The notes under the pieces are model-generated. The model was not told the DNA's origin. It ran no database searches and saw nothing but the letters and a program-made list of their open reading frames with translations. Of a DNA stretch of 64,000 nucleotides, positions 11,041 to 22,387 are shown in pieces (position 1 is the stretch's first letter; the number at the start of each line of letters is the position of its first letter). The translations under genes and the position numbers were made by a program. The DNA lies in contig JAQFVV010000043.1 of assembly GCA_028023455.1 (NCBI GenBank), positions 3,719,483 to 3,783,482 of the forward strand. The letters are read 5' to 3'. Source of the stretch: Epiperipatus broadwayi. Taxonomy: Eukaryota > Onychophora > Udeonychophora > Euonychophora > Peripatidae.

Positions 11041-12283
11041 TAAATATTAATTACAAACTATTACATTTTTAAAAAGTTTTAGATATAGTATTTAAATTCA
11101 ATTAAAAGTCAATATCTATATTGCAATTGAAGTTTATAATAATTAATGTTTCTAAAAATATAATAATGGGCATATGAGTAATATAAAATATTAAAGAAAG
11201 TTTTCAAAACAATACTTTTATTTTCTAAATGAACTAAAAAATAATACATTTTATTCTGCTTCCATAAATAAAAGCAGTTATATTTAGAGAAATATTACTG
11301 CAATAATTTGTGAGTCAAATTCTAAAGGAATCATTCAAATAAACTTGTAACTAATGCCCACTTTCCTATATCAATTCTCATTTATTTCATCAGATAAAAA
11401 TAACCTTTTTTATTTGATAAATAGATTGATATTGATACAAAAATGTGAGCATACACATTAGTTGTTCTTTGGACATCTGGTTTATCAGTTATCACAGTAA
11501 CACACAAATGTGAACACCTCAATGCTTTTATTTATGACAACTGGAAAAAAAAGTATATTTTATGTTTTGGCGCACTTATGTTTTTTAAATTTTTTTTAAT
11601 ATTTTTTATTTTTTAGTTATATATATAAGTTAATGAGAAAACTTGTTTAGGATCAGGAACTATCAATTAGTAGTAATTGATAATATCTTGTCAACATGAA
11701 TGGTTAAAGATTATTTCTGTTTACATGGATATGATCTCATTTCTATTCTTTATTATAACAATCCATGGAAATATTTAATTCAACATATATATGTATAATA
11801 CTGAATTATCAAAGTCTGTTTTCAATGAATCATTCAGTTTTAAATTGCAAAACAAATGTTGCTTAATATCTAAAATTTAAAATTTTCATTCATTTTTTCC
11901 TAAAAATGTTAATGAACTCTTTAAAAATGCATTCAAATTGGGAAAACACATGTATGCCTAGTTTCAACTAAATTGAAAAGTGGCCGAATAGAAGAAATTA
12001 AATAAAAGTGTCTAAAAAAACAACTAGAGTGAAAAATTTTATATATTTGTACAAAACAATAGATGTATTTGATCTTTAATAAAATTTTAAGTCTATATTT
12101 ATAAGTTTAAAAATTATTACATTACCTTCTAATTTAATAAAAGTGAATAGTAATCATTAAAGTATTTATTTAAAGGTTGCTGTTGGAAATAGGACCTAGT
12201 TAAAAGTACAATAAATTTATCACTGAGAAATAATTTTATTAGGAGAATTTTACTGTCTTTCTTTTGTCTTTAATTTCACTTAG
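11041..12283. other. Spacer
   Basis: A+T-rich sequence without recognised genes or repeats. Confidence 0.4.
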
Positions 12284-12299
12284 GAACACAACATAAATT

Positions 12300-12407
12300 G
12301 TCTTGCATTGGTGGTCGAGAGGTCAGCGTGACTGCCTTGCACTTGCAGGCAGTTGCCCGGTTGCGGATTCGCGTCCCGGCCGATGCTATGACACTTAAAA
12401 AAAAAAA
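12300..12407 (+). mobile_element. tRNA-derived SINE, family B, intact insertion
   Basis: This 108 bp element is flanked by a perfect 16 bp target duplication GAACACAACATAAATT (12284-12299 and 12408-12423). The body begins TTGCATTGGTGGTCGAGAGG (box A region), has a box B-like GGATTCGCGTCCCGG, and ends in a run of eleven A. Length and tail fit a minimal tRNA-derived SINE mobilised by a LINE. The subfamily has an anticodon arm enlarged by GCACTTGCAGG relative to other copies. Confidence 0.93.
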
Positions 12408-12423
12408 GAACACAACATAAATT

Positions 12424-13255
12424 CTCATTACCCAATACCTTCTTTCTTTTTAACTTTATTATATTTAAATAAAATGGGATTATAAGTAGTTAAGGGTTTT
12501 CAAAATATTGATATAATTTTTTCAAAATTAAATAATTAATTTACTTTCAAAAGCATGCATTTTACTGAATCTAACAAGCCACATACATTCATGTGCTACT
12601 GTTAAATAACTTTTATTTTTGGTAATTGAAAAATCAATTTAATCCTAAATATTTTAAATTTACTCTCGATATATCTTTACATATAAAGCAATATTTATAA
12701 ATGTTAAAATAAATAATTTTCACATTAAGGTTCATAATACTAAATAACACATCAGTTTTAAGAAATAGAAGATTTTTTATCCTTTTTTTCCCTCCAACTA
12801 TAATTAAACCATAATAATTAGCAGTATAATTATTTTTTGGGTCCTCCATCTTCCTCCATCTTCTTAATAATCTTTCAATGTATTTTAAACAATAATAAAA
12901 ATAATATGAACTTAAAAAATTATTATATCAAATAAAGAAACATAAGATTATATAAAAAGACAATTTTTTTTTGTGTTTTAAGTAAATGAGGAATGAAATA
13001 AATCTTGAATCTATTAATGAAGTCTTTCAGTATTAGATTTTTATTTTGCTTTTCTAAAGTTTATTCCCAAAAGTCTGTGTAAAATCTATGTGGAAACAAT
13101 TTATAATTTAGATCTATTGATTTTATTGATATTTAGACAATATATGAGTAGTCAATGAATCATTATTGAATCTTATTGACAATTTTATTATTCTTGCACA
13201 AAGTAATATACATTATAGTTGGGTAAATTTTTATAAGTCAGTTAATCTCAAATCT
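12424..13255. other. Spacer
   Basis: A+T-rich sequence; nothing recognised. Confidence 0.4.
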
Positions 13256-13495
13256 CACATGATCATCATTATTTATGCTTACACAAACTGTTTTTCACAG
13301 AGGCAAAACTCTCCACACAGTAGCGCCACTCAGTGCAAGCCAGAGTAAACAATGGATGCAGAAAACTAGTTTAGAGATACTGGATGAGTAGACACTAGAT
13401 AGGGATTTTATGCACCAACCTTCCTGCACCCATTGTTTACTCTGGCTTGCACCGAGTGGCACTACTGTATTGAAAGTTTGGCCTAAGTTAATTCT
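13256..13495. mobile_element. Family C element, short inverted copy
   Basis: Inverted arms 13304-13362 and 13424-13485 share GGCAAAACTCTCC, GCCACT and GCAAGCCAGAGTAA. The middle keeps only GAAAACTAGTTTAGAG, a remnant of the ribozyme 3' half, so most of the ribozyme has been deleted. It starts with the CATGATCA end typical of the family. Confidence 0.8.
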
Positions 13496-13499
13496 CATA

Positions 13500-13970
13500 G
13501 TGAGCTTGGGGATGATTCACAATCAGTAAGTATCACAGGTACTATTTAGGACACCACTTTGGCCAAATTAACCTGAAACAGAAAGATCCTAATAGATTTT
13601 TATTAACTCATTCATAGTTTTTGTTTCTATAGCATTTAATTTAGTTATCACTGAAACTTCGCTGATACTTCCCATTGATTAATTTCCAAGCTATCTCTGG
13701 TGTAGGGAGAAACCTAGGAATACTATTACAGTCTGGCTGTCTCCTGATGTTGGAAGCAGTTGAATAAAATAACTAATCATTTTTGGCCTTTATATAACTT
13801 CATGATAATCGTCTTGCTTTTCTCACCTTGTATGGAATTTGATAAATAAGTTACTAGATTCATACATCAATTGGATTTAAATATAATTAACTACTGTCTT
13901 TTAGAAAAAACATTGTTACCAAAATTAATTGATAAAACAAAACTTTAACCTTGAATTTAGCTTCTTATGT
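13500..13970. other. Spacer
   Basis: No gene or repeat recognised. Confidence 0.4.
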
Positions 13971-14122
13971 ATTAACTGAAACACAGGCTTATTATATTCC
14001 TGTTTCTATATATGTAATATATAGTATATATGAGCACAGACTTTCACATCACCCACCACTCTCAACTCTATCTCATAACACTGATACACTTGAACCCATA
14101 TATGTTGAAAAGATAAATAATC

Positions 14123-14166
14123 ACCAATATATGTATTTCATGCTAAACCAGCAATCATCAGTTGGT
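14123..14166 (-). ncRNA. Hammerhead motif, family A
   Basis: Minus strand: ACCAA, CTGATGA, a stem II of 15 nt with a T-T mismatch at its base, GAAA, TACATATA (three-pair stem III with AUA as cleavage triplet), then TTGGT pairing to ACCAA. The core is intact; the base-pair next to the core is lost, so activity is doubtful. Confidence 0.75.
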
Positions 14167-14376
14167 CCAGATTATCATCTCTACACATATATGCTATACA
14201 TGCTCAGATATATATTAAGATAGCCAATCTTCATACTTTAATGGACAGGCTTCAATCTACTTCTCACTCCAACTCTTCAACCGTCCATCCAATTGAAAAT
14301 CTGATGATGGAATGCTCAAAGGCCACCCTGAGGCCGAGATTCTTGTCACACCCATGTTGACCTAAGGTCAATCTGG

Positions 14377-14420
14377 ACCAACTGATGATTGCTGGTTTAG
14401 CATGAAATACATATATTGGT
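14377..14420 (+). ncRNA. Hammerhead motif, family A, opposite arm
   Basis: Plus-strand mirror of 14123-14166 with the identical sequence, including the T-T mismatch, showing that both arms came from one template. Confidence 0.75.
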
Positions 14421-14775
14421 GATTATTTATCTATTCAACATATATGGGTTCAAGTGTATCAGTGTTATGAGATAGAGTTGAGAATGGTGGGTGGTGTGAA
14501 AGTCTGTACTCATATACCCTTCTTATGTATATTTTTTCAAAAACACATTCAATAACTAAAGCGTTGATTTTATAATTACATTGCCCTTCAAAAACTTACT
14601 TAATAAAATATATTTAACTAAAGTCTGGTTTTAAATCCTAATTAAATCTGTTTAATAATAACAACAACAGCAACAAAAATATTGACTTAATTGCAAAAAC
14701 AAAACAAAACAACTTATTTATAATTTATTTAAAATTTAAAATTGAACTTAAACTTTTATATTATTTAAACCAATA

Positions 14776-15524
14776 GTAACTATTAATTTGTTAAGTGCAT
14801 ACTCATTACATAAAGTAGTGTATATTAAGGCTATCACCTTAACACTATGCACCTGAATATGACAGTAGGGACCTCTACATATCTTTAACGCAAGACTAAT
14901 GACTTTAAAAGACAAACGTGGCCACACTTATCTTCAACCTACTTTTTAAATATATAGGCGAATCTAGAGTGGGGGGCTATTAAATACCTCACTGATTAAG
15001 TCCACAATTTAATAGCCTCATGATCTCAAATCAAAATGCTTTACATTCATCTATATAATTAAAAAGTATATTGAAGATTAGAATGGCCGCTCTTGTCTTT
15101 TAAAGTCATTAATCATATGGTAAAGATTTGTAAAGGTCCCTACTGTCATATTCAGGTGCATAGTCTTAAGGTGATAGCCTTAATATATATTACTTTACAT
15201 AATGAGTATGTGCTTAACAAATTAATAGCTACAACTTTAAAGTGTCTTAAAATGTTTCTAATCATAAGATCTTAACACTGACTCATTGTAAATCAAAAGA
15301 TTTCACGAACATTAGTGTGTAATAGAAATTGTGGACTTAATCAGTGAGGTATTTAATAGCCTCACACTCACAAACCAAAATGTTTTAGATTTGCCTATAT
15401 AATTAAAAAGTAGGTTGAAGATAAGAGTGGCTGCTCTTGCCTTTTAAAGTCGTTAATCTTGTGTTAAAGATTTGTAGAGGTCTCTACTGTTGTATTCAGG
15501 TGCATAGTCTTAAGGTGATAGCAT
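14776..15524. repeat. Family G repeat, inverted plus direct copies
   Basis: Arms 14776-14960 and 15041-15233 are inverted copies (for example TTGTTAAGTGCATACTCATTA against its complement). A third copy at about 15350-15524 repeats the right arm in direct orientation (15010-15180), and GGCTATTAAATACCTCACTG near 14977 is mirrored near 15335. No coding sequence is seen. It is a non-autonomous repeat of unknown class. Confidence 0.8.
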
Positions 15525-15892
15525 AATATAAACCAATGGTGGAAACTTTAATTTTTACACACACAAGCATGCACACACCAATCATTTTATGTATCTCTAT
15601 GTGTAAATGTGTACTGATACAACAAATTGAGTTTTAAATTATTATCTGAAAGTTTAACTAAAGCTGTACTTATAATCAAAGTATAAACTATGCGATTGAT
15701 TAATAATTTTTATTAGTTATTCATTAGATTAGAGATCACTTAATGAATAATATTTCTATAGTGTAATTTTCCTTACACCACTTTCATCAAGGGAGGAACT
15801 GGTTTCTATTTGCTTTTAACACTTTATGAAGAGGTGTAATGATATGACATGTAAAAAAGATGTACGATCCCCAGGATGCATATTTTATGCTG
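15525..15892. other. Spacer
   Basis: Nothing recognised apart from A+T-rich sequence. Confidence 0.4.
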
Positions 15893-15907
15893 AAACTTGA
15901 TGTAATA

Positions 15908-16002
15908 GTCAAGCGTTATTAGCCTAGGGGTCAGCGCAGCCGCCTTGCAAGCAAGCAGTTGGTTGCAAACACCTGGCCGATGTTATGACATATGGGGAAA
16001 AA
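15908..16002 (+). mobile_element. tRNA-derived SINE, family B
   Basis: The insertion is flanked by perfect 15 bp duplications AAACTTGATGTAATA (15893-15907 and 16003-16017). The body has the GCCTTGCAAGCAAGCAG anticodon-arm variant, and a GGGGAAAAAAAA tail. It belongs to the same subfamily as the copy at 57622-57728. Confidence 0.9.
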
Positions 16003-16316
16003 AAACTTGATGTAATAAAAATTACACTACAGAAATGTTATTCATTACGCTATTGGTCTCTCATGCCAGTGACTATTTTAGACCCCATCACCACTCTTTC
16101 CTCTGCCTACCTTTGACAACTAGTTAATACTGACAATGAAGTATTCACTTGAATATATATATATATAATAAAAGAGAAGACAGCATCCTATTAAAGATTT
16201 GATAAACTGAGGAAAAATAAAAATTCATATTATAATTATCATTTGTTCTTTATAATTAAAAATAAATTTATTTATAAACATTAAACTAAAATATAATTTA
16301 GTAAATATATTATTAT

Positions 16317-16781
16317 AACTGAAATACAGGCTTATTATATACCTGTATCAATATATGTAATATATAGGACATATGAGCACAGACTTTCACATGACCCACC
16401 ACTCTCCACTCTATCTTATAACGCATGAGGGGTCAGATTGACTTTAGGTCAACATGGGTGTGACGAGAATCTCGGCCTCAGGGTGGTCTTTGAGCGTTCC
16501 ATCATCAGATTTTCAATTGGATGGACACTTGAAGAGTTGGAGGGTGGAGTGGATTGAAGCCTGTCCATTAAATTATGAAGATTGGCTATCTTAATATATA
16601 TCTGAGCAATTATTGGAAATATGTGTAGAAATGATAATCTGGACCAACTGATGATTTCTGGTTTAGCATGAAATACATATATTGGTGATTATTTATCTTT
16701 TCGACGTATATGTGTTCAAGTGTATCAGTGTATCGAGTGGAGAGTGGTGGATCATGTGAAAGTCTGTGCTCATATACCCTA
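16317..16781 (+). mobile_element. Family A ribozyme-SINE with terminal inverted tRNA-like ends
   Basis: The left end carries about 60 bp of inverted tRNA-like sequence (ATGAGCACAGACTTTCACAT), followed by the body and then the ribozyme and tRNA-like end in plus orientation to 16781. It is the same family as 13975-14516 but with the inner part in the opposite arrangement. Confidence 0.85.
16643..16686 (+). ncRNA. Hammerhead motif, family A (worn)
   Basis: ACCAA, CTGATGA, GAAA and TTGGT are intact; stem II (TTTCTGGTTTAGCAT) has two mismatches compared with the consensus hairpin GTGCTGGTTCAGCAC. Confidence 0.65.
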
Positions 16782-16789
16782 TATATTAG

Positions 16790-17390
16790 ATATATTGTTA
16801 GTTCTGCTTTAGATATGAATTATGCAACAAACTTAAAACTGAAATTTGAACATATATGGTATATGTGCATAAATTGTCTAATTATAGATACAAAGTTTCT
16901 TTTTCAGAGGCTGATTGGTTTCAATTGATTAAATTTAATTTCTAATGATAGTTTTTAATTCTAATTGTTTACAATTATTAAGAAAAACAGACCAAGTTAA
17001 TATAATCTAATTAAAAGAATTTTAAAATTATATTATCATTTATATTTTAATTACTAATAATGCATGATAATCATTTCGTTGTGTGTGTGTGTGTGTTTTT
17101 ACAGTAATAATAAGTCTAATTCACTAATGCGTATTTATAATTTTGGCATATAATATGTAAATTATTTAAGGACAAAACTTAAAACATTAAATATTTGATT
17201 TTATTTCCTTCTTTTAAGATTCTAAGAAAGGAAATAAACGTAATCTTTCCTCTTGTGATTTTATTCTTTTAACAGAATTTATGTCACTAATTTGGTATTA
17301 TTAAAATTCTTAAGTTCATTTACGAATAATACGAAAACTACTTACAATATAACAAATTTAAACACTCAGATATATATTTAACACTATAAT
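16790..17390. other. Spacer
   Basis: A short (GT)n run lies near 17082; otherwise nothing recognised. Confidence 0.4.
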
Positions 17391-17395
17391 GTAAG

Positions 17396-17480
17396 GTCAG
17401 CGACAGCTGCTTTACAAGCAGTTGTCCCAGGTTAGCGGGATCGCTTCCCCGTTGATGCTATGACACATGAGAAAAAAAAT
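17396..17480 (+). mobile_element. tRNA-derived SINE, family B, 5'-truncated
   Basis: The body AGCTGCTTTACAAGCAGTTG is followed by GATCGCTTCCCC (box B region), GATGCTATGACACATG and an A-rich tail. The first nucleotides of the tRNA-like head are missing. No clear target duplication. Confidence 0.8.
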
Positions 17481-18135
17481 AGTAAATAGTTATTTGGATT
17501 TTAATAATAATAAATTTTTTTTTAAAAAAAAAATAAATAGTACTATTGTAATATACTTACAATAAAAAAATCATTGGACAATAAAATATAAGTAGCATAT
17601 AAATGTTTCCTTATTCATGTTAAATATTTGTTGATTATTATTTCCTATGAAGGAAGCTTAGTAGATTTTGTATCCTGATCAAGTCAGAAAAAAAAAATCT
17701 TCCACTCCCTCAAATAAAGTTTTTGTGTGTGTGTTTTACTTAATAATAATTCTGATATTTTCCAGATTTTTAAATTTTACAGTACTAATTAATAATGTTA
17801 TAAAAAATTGATTCTAGTAAACTAATTTATTAATTAAGTACAAATCCAATATGTATTATGTGATGTGTATATAGTATAACTAGAGAATAATCCAATATTA
17901 CTAAAGGTATATTACTTATTTAATAAATGTATTAATTTATTTATATTTTAATAAATGTTTTTAAAGCAATAAATATCTAATACAATGAAACTCCATTAGG
18001 ACGCATTTTAAGAATGCATACCTTTATCCCAAAATACAATAGACCTTTATGCAAGAATTCAGCACAGCGATAGTCACCAATGTATATCCACTATATTGAA
18101 TTACAATTGGTTACTCTTTACAATAAGCTTTAAAT
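17481..18135. other. Spacer
   Basis: A+T-rich sequence; nothing recognised. Confidence 0.4.
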
Positions 18136-18140
18136 ATATA

Positions 18141-18420
18141 ATGAATTCGAGCTCAGACTTCCACACGACCCCCAACTCTCCATGCCATCTCATATTGCTA
18201 ACTCACCTGATCACACACATGTTGAAAAGATAAATGATCACCAATATGTATTTCATGCTAAAACAGCAATCATCAGTTGGTCCAGATTGCTATCTCCACA
18301 CATATATACAATCAGTGCTCAGCTTTATATTAAGATAGCCAATCTTCATACTTTAATGGACAGGCTTCAAACTACTCCAACCCACAACTTTTCAGCCATC
18401 CATAAATTCGCAACTTTTTA
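18141..18420 (-). mobile_element. Family A ribozyme-SINE, truncated
   Basis: Read on the minus strand, this holds the body, a hammerhead remnant (18240-18281) and the tRNA-like end. It stops near 18420 inside the body, with no second arm. Confidence 0.8.
18240..18281 (-). ncRNA. Hammerhead motif, family A (worn)
   Basis: The CTGATGA and GAAA boxes and the stem I strands are present, but stem II is mismatched at its base and stem III is two bases shorter (TACATAT). Confidence 0.6.
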
Positions 18421-20514
18421 AAAAACAATTGCTATTTTTTTTTAAAATGATGGCCATTTAGTAAAATTAATGCTATCATCGGATAGTAACTTCAATTACG
18501 TTATTCAAGGTAATATGTATGGGGCCCAGACTATAATCTTACGAGCAGTGCATTTAATATTAAATTAAATTGTATACACTCAAGTTGTCTTAAATATCTA
18601 TGAATAATATATATTAGTAATAAAAATAAATTAGTAGTTTTAACTGGCAACAGACTGGTTGAAAAACAATAACAATATAAATCATGAAACAGTTCATATA
18701 TCTATAGATAGCCAAATAAATAAATAGATAAATAATTAGAGCTTTTCTCTAACTCCATAATTTATTAGAGTTTTTATTTTAATAACTATATATTTTATTT
18801 AACTCCCGTAATTTCATAAAGTTAGTCATTAGCAATTTTTAAGTAGGCACCATGCTGCTCACCCCTTTCAAGCCAGTCTAATTAGATTTGACTGGAGATC
18901 TTATCTACTGCTATATCATATCTGCAACTGCACTATCAGCTTTCTGTCTATTCTTTGTCTTTCTCTAGACTGCTTTTTCACTTTTCTTTTATCTTACTCC
19001 GTTTTCCATTATTCTCTTCCATTAGGAGTTTTTGTTGGCAATTTGTTAACTTTGCTAATTTGCATATTATTAGACTATATTGTCAAACCACAAATTGAGT
19101 AATATTAACATGACCTAAGTTTAGAAGTTTGATACATATAAGGCTCATGATCTGCTTACAGCAAGACTAATCATATTACAGCTAAAATATGATAAACCAA
19201 AAATTTGATGTCTGAGAAAAAGAAGATTCCAAACCAACAGGAGCTTATACATCTGGTTAATATAACAAACGTATTATCAAAAAACATCATCAAGCAAAAT
19301 ATAGGTAGACACCATCAAGGAGAAATAATTTCTTTTGTATTTTATGAGAATACACAATTGTCAATGCTAAACAAAATGTAAATGTAATGCTTAATTATCT
19401 AAGCCTTGTGGCATTGAAATTTTTATAACTAAATGCTCCAAAACACACATTACAAAACCCAATCTGCCATTTTGCAACACATTCTAAAAAAGTACACACA
19501 CACACCTCTCTTGTACACCCCTTCTTTCAATGCCAATTGATTTCTTTACTTTATTATTTATTAAAAGCCCATTTTATAAGCTTTGCATTGAAACCTTTTA
19601 CTTTTCCAGATTTTTTTTTTTATGTTACCCACAATAATATTTAAACATATGTACTCATCATACATATTTACGTTTATGTTTTTATTTTCCACATCATTTT
19701 TTATGAATTTATTTTAGAAATCAGATCAGTGAATCTTAAAATAAGATTCACATCTTTTGAAGCTGTAAATAGAATCCTATATTTTTTACACTTTGTTTTT
19801 TTCGATATTCAGATTACAAATACTGCATCTTATATTTGAACAATTTTCTTTTCTGGTGGAATCTCATGGATATATCATTATATTCATATGACACTTAAAT
19901 AAAGAATATCTTTTAATATGTTAAACAGCACTTCATTTATATAATTGACAAACTGATCCATGAATACGTAAAAATCCCTTACAATATTCACTTTCAGAGA
20001 ACTATTACAAATGTATAATGTGAGTCTCACAGAACAATTTGACATTTAATTATGGCAAATTGAGTTCACAAAGATTATAATTAAGTTGAAGTTACTGAGG
20101 AAATATACATTTAGTAATAATATATAAAATACTAGAAATTAATCAGCTGGTAAAGATAAAATCTCCAGGAATGTATATATCCATTAAAGATTTGTAACAG
20201 ACTATTTAGTACTTTCATCAAATATGAACACCAAATATCACAACAACTGTTATTTTCATGTATATTCTAATGTATATAAGAACTAGCTTGGATTATTAGC
20301 ATTATTACATTTGTGGATGACCAAATACTCCGAGAAACACATTGAATAAATATCTTCATTTTGTATCCTAAATAGAGCTCCGCATAAAAAAATCCAATCA
20401 TCAATATTAAAATATGTTTGTCTTGCTTTATTGATAAGTATTTTATGTATTGGTTTTTTTCCAAGTAATTTCCTTCATTTGCAGTATTTACAGCCAAATA
20501 TGTACAGAAAGGAA
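18421..20514. other. Long spacer
   Basis: About 2 kb without recognised genes, tRNA-like boxes or transposon ends. The minus-strand frame at 20267-20584 overlaps the start of the family C copy and shows no domain. Confidence 0.4.
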
Positions 20515-21075
20515 TTTTCAGCTTAGATTGAAAATATTTTTTTGTTTTCAATTTTATTCTCATAGTTTTGTAGTTAAGTGGCAATACTGTATGGAGAGTT
20601 TTGCTCTGTTTATCAACAATTAATGTGCTAGTATAGGAAATGTGATCATGTGATGCTTAATGGTTTAACACCAATCCTGTCTAATAGGATAGTGGTGGCT
20701 ATGGTTGTAAAAAAGCCAAAGACACCAAAATATATGAGTGCTGAACTGAGTTCAGACCCATATGACTATATAAGCTATTGAGCTTAGATTGAAAATATTT
20801 TTTTGTTTTCAATTTTATTCTCATAGTTTTGTAGTTAAGTAGAGATAAAAGGTGGTTGCTAGAGGGTTGCATTAGATCCTAAGATCTAGATGCAGTGCTC
20901 TCAGATCCAAAGCTCCTCACTGATGAAGGCCACAAGCCAGAAACTAGTCTGGGGATATTGGATGAGTAGGCATTAAATAGGGATTTTATGCACAAGCCTT
21001 CTGGCATCCATTGATTACTCTGTTTAGCACAGGTGGCAATATTGTATGGAGAGTTTTGCTCTGTTTATCTATCAG
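20515..21075 (+). mobile_element. Family C element, partial direct dimer
   Basis: Two direct repeats are visible: AGCTTAGATTGAAAATATTT starts at 20521 and again near 20783, and GGCAATACTGTATGGAGAG near 20580 recurs near 21027. So this copy is one unit plus part of a second, head to tail. A hammerhead motif lies at 20914-20955. The region between (TGCTTAATGGTTTAACAC onward) gives the most complete view of the family C body. Confidence 0.8.
20914..20955 (+). ncRNA. Hammerhead motif, family C
   Basis: TCCTCA, CTGATGA, AGGC-CACAA-GCCA, GAAA, CTAGTC, TGGGGA. The core boxes, the self-complementary stem III (ACT/AGT) and stem I are intact. Stem II begins with an A-A mismatch where a G-C pair is usual, which would weaken activity. 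Confidence 0.75.
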
Positions 21076-21295
21076 ATGGTTAGAAAAATTAATAATAATA
21101 ATGTTATTTTTTTAAATTAATAAAGAAGATATTAGTAAGTACAGATTTAGCGGTCTTAATTATTTCTATTCAAAATCTTTATAAAGATAATTACATGTCA
21201 TCTACAGTAAACTTTGGATTCTAATCAACCCAAAAACCCAACTGAATTTAAAAATAGTGATTTTAGCACAGTAGATTACATTCAAGTATTGAGAA

Positions 21296-21384
21296 CATGT
21301 TGGTGGCCTAGTAGTTAGTATAGCTGCCTTCCACTGGCCTGGGTTCACTTCCCGCTTTCCGGTCAATGCATTTGACATATGGAA
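21296..21384 (+). mobile_element. tRNA-Gly-like SINE, family B
   Basis: GTTGGTGGCCTAGTAGTTAG and CTGCCTTCCA strongly resemble animal tRNA-Gly(TCC), followed by GGGTTCACTTCCCG and a duplicated CCGGTCAATGCA end. The flanks AAGTATTGAGAA (21284-21295) and AAGTACTAAGAA (21385-21396) are 10/12 identical target duplications. The copy is older than those with perfect duplications. Confidence 0.85.
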
Positions 21385-21904
21385 AAGTACTAAGAATATT
21401 TAGTGAAAGAATTAATAAATATGAGTTTTCATTACACTTTGGACTTGTAATTTATGAAAAGGCATTTGATTTTATAAAAATTTTCATGGTGAACAAAACT
21501 TTAGCTTGTCAAGGTATATTCTCAGAATATTGCCATTTTTTTTAAAGAATATTGATCAACATTCAACAGTGATGATTATATTTTGTGGTGCTACTAAAAA
21601 AAATAACATTGAAGGTGATTCTATATGTGCAAACATTTTTATAGTAGATTTAAAATAAGCATTTCTGGATTAAAATGGGAAGTTATGAAAATAAAAGTAA
21701 CTAAAGATTATGTAAATCATCTAGACTGTAAAGATGATGTGGTTATTTTTGCAAATAAGGTTTCAGAGTTTCATGAAATATTGCATTACCAAAAGAATGA
21801 AATATAGGGGATTTGAACTCAGACTTTCAAGTCACTTTAACCATCCACACTATCTCATATCGTGCATACACCTGACCACACACATGCAGAAAAGATAAAT
21901 AATC

Positions 21905-21948
21905 ACCAATGTATGTATTTCGTGCTGAACCAGCACTCATCAGTTGGT
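21905..21948 (-). ncRNA. Hammerhead motif, family A, best stem II
   Basis: ACCAA, CTGATGA, GTGCTG-GTT-CAGCAC (six perfect pairs), GAAA, TACATACA, TTGGT. This copy shows the clearest stem II. The base at the usual U of the cleavage triplet is C here, which should block cleavage of this particular copy. Confidence 0.8.
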
Positions 21949-22341
21949 CCAGATTACCATCTCCCATACCTATATACAATCAGTGCTTAGTTTATATTAA
22001 GATAGCAAATTCTTATACTTCAATGAATAGGCTTCAATCTACTCCAACCTCCAGCTCTTCAGTCATCCAACCACTGAAAATATGATGATAGAATGCCCAA
22101 ATCCCACACTGATGCCAATACTGTTATCATGCCCATGTTGACCTCAAGTCATTCTGACCTCTCATGTATAGGACAGTATCCATTTAAATATATAGAAGAG
22201 GGATGGGCAGAATGCAGGCTTAATATGTAAGATTTGAAATACCAGGCACTTTTATACCTGGAGCAGAATTGTAAATATAGGGGATTTGAACTCAGATTTG
22301 CAATACACATGACCATATACATGCAGAAAAGATAAATAATC

Positions 22342-22387
22342 ACCAATATATATATATATAGTGCTGAACCAGCTCTCATCAGTTGGT
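22342..22387 (-). ncRNA. Hammerhead remnant, family A, second unit
   Basis: ACCAA, CTGATGA and TTGGT remain, and stem II is mostly present, but the GAAA box has been replaced by an (AT)n expansion. It cannot be active. Confidence 0.65.

Larger units (their letters stand above)
13975..14516. mobile_element. Family A ribozyme-SINE, inverted dimer
   Basis: Arms 14028-14172 and 14371-14516 are near-perfect inverted copies, each with a tRNA-like end (inverted box B) and a hammerhead motif. The middle holds the family body (TTAAGATAGCCAATCTTCAT through CCCATGTTGACCT). The extension from 13975 (ACACAGGCTTATTATA and its hairpin partner CCTGT) matches the start of the copy at 16317. Confidence 0.85.
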
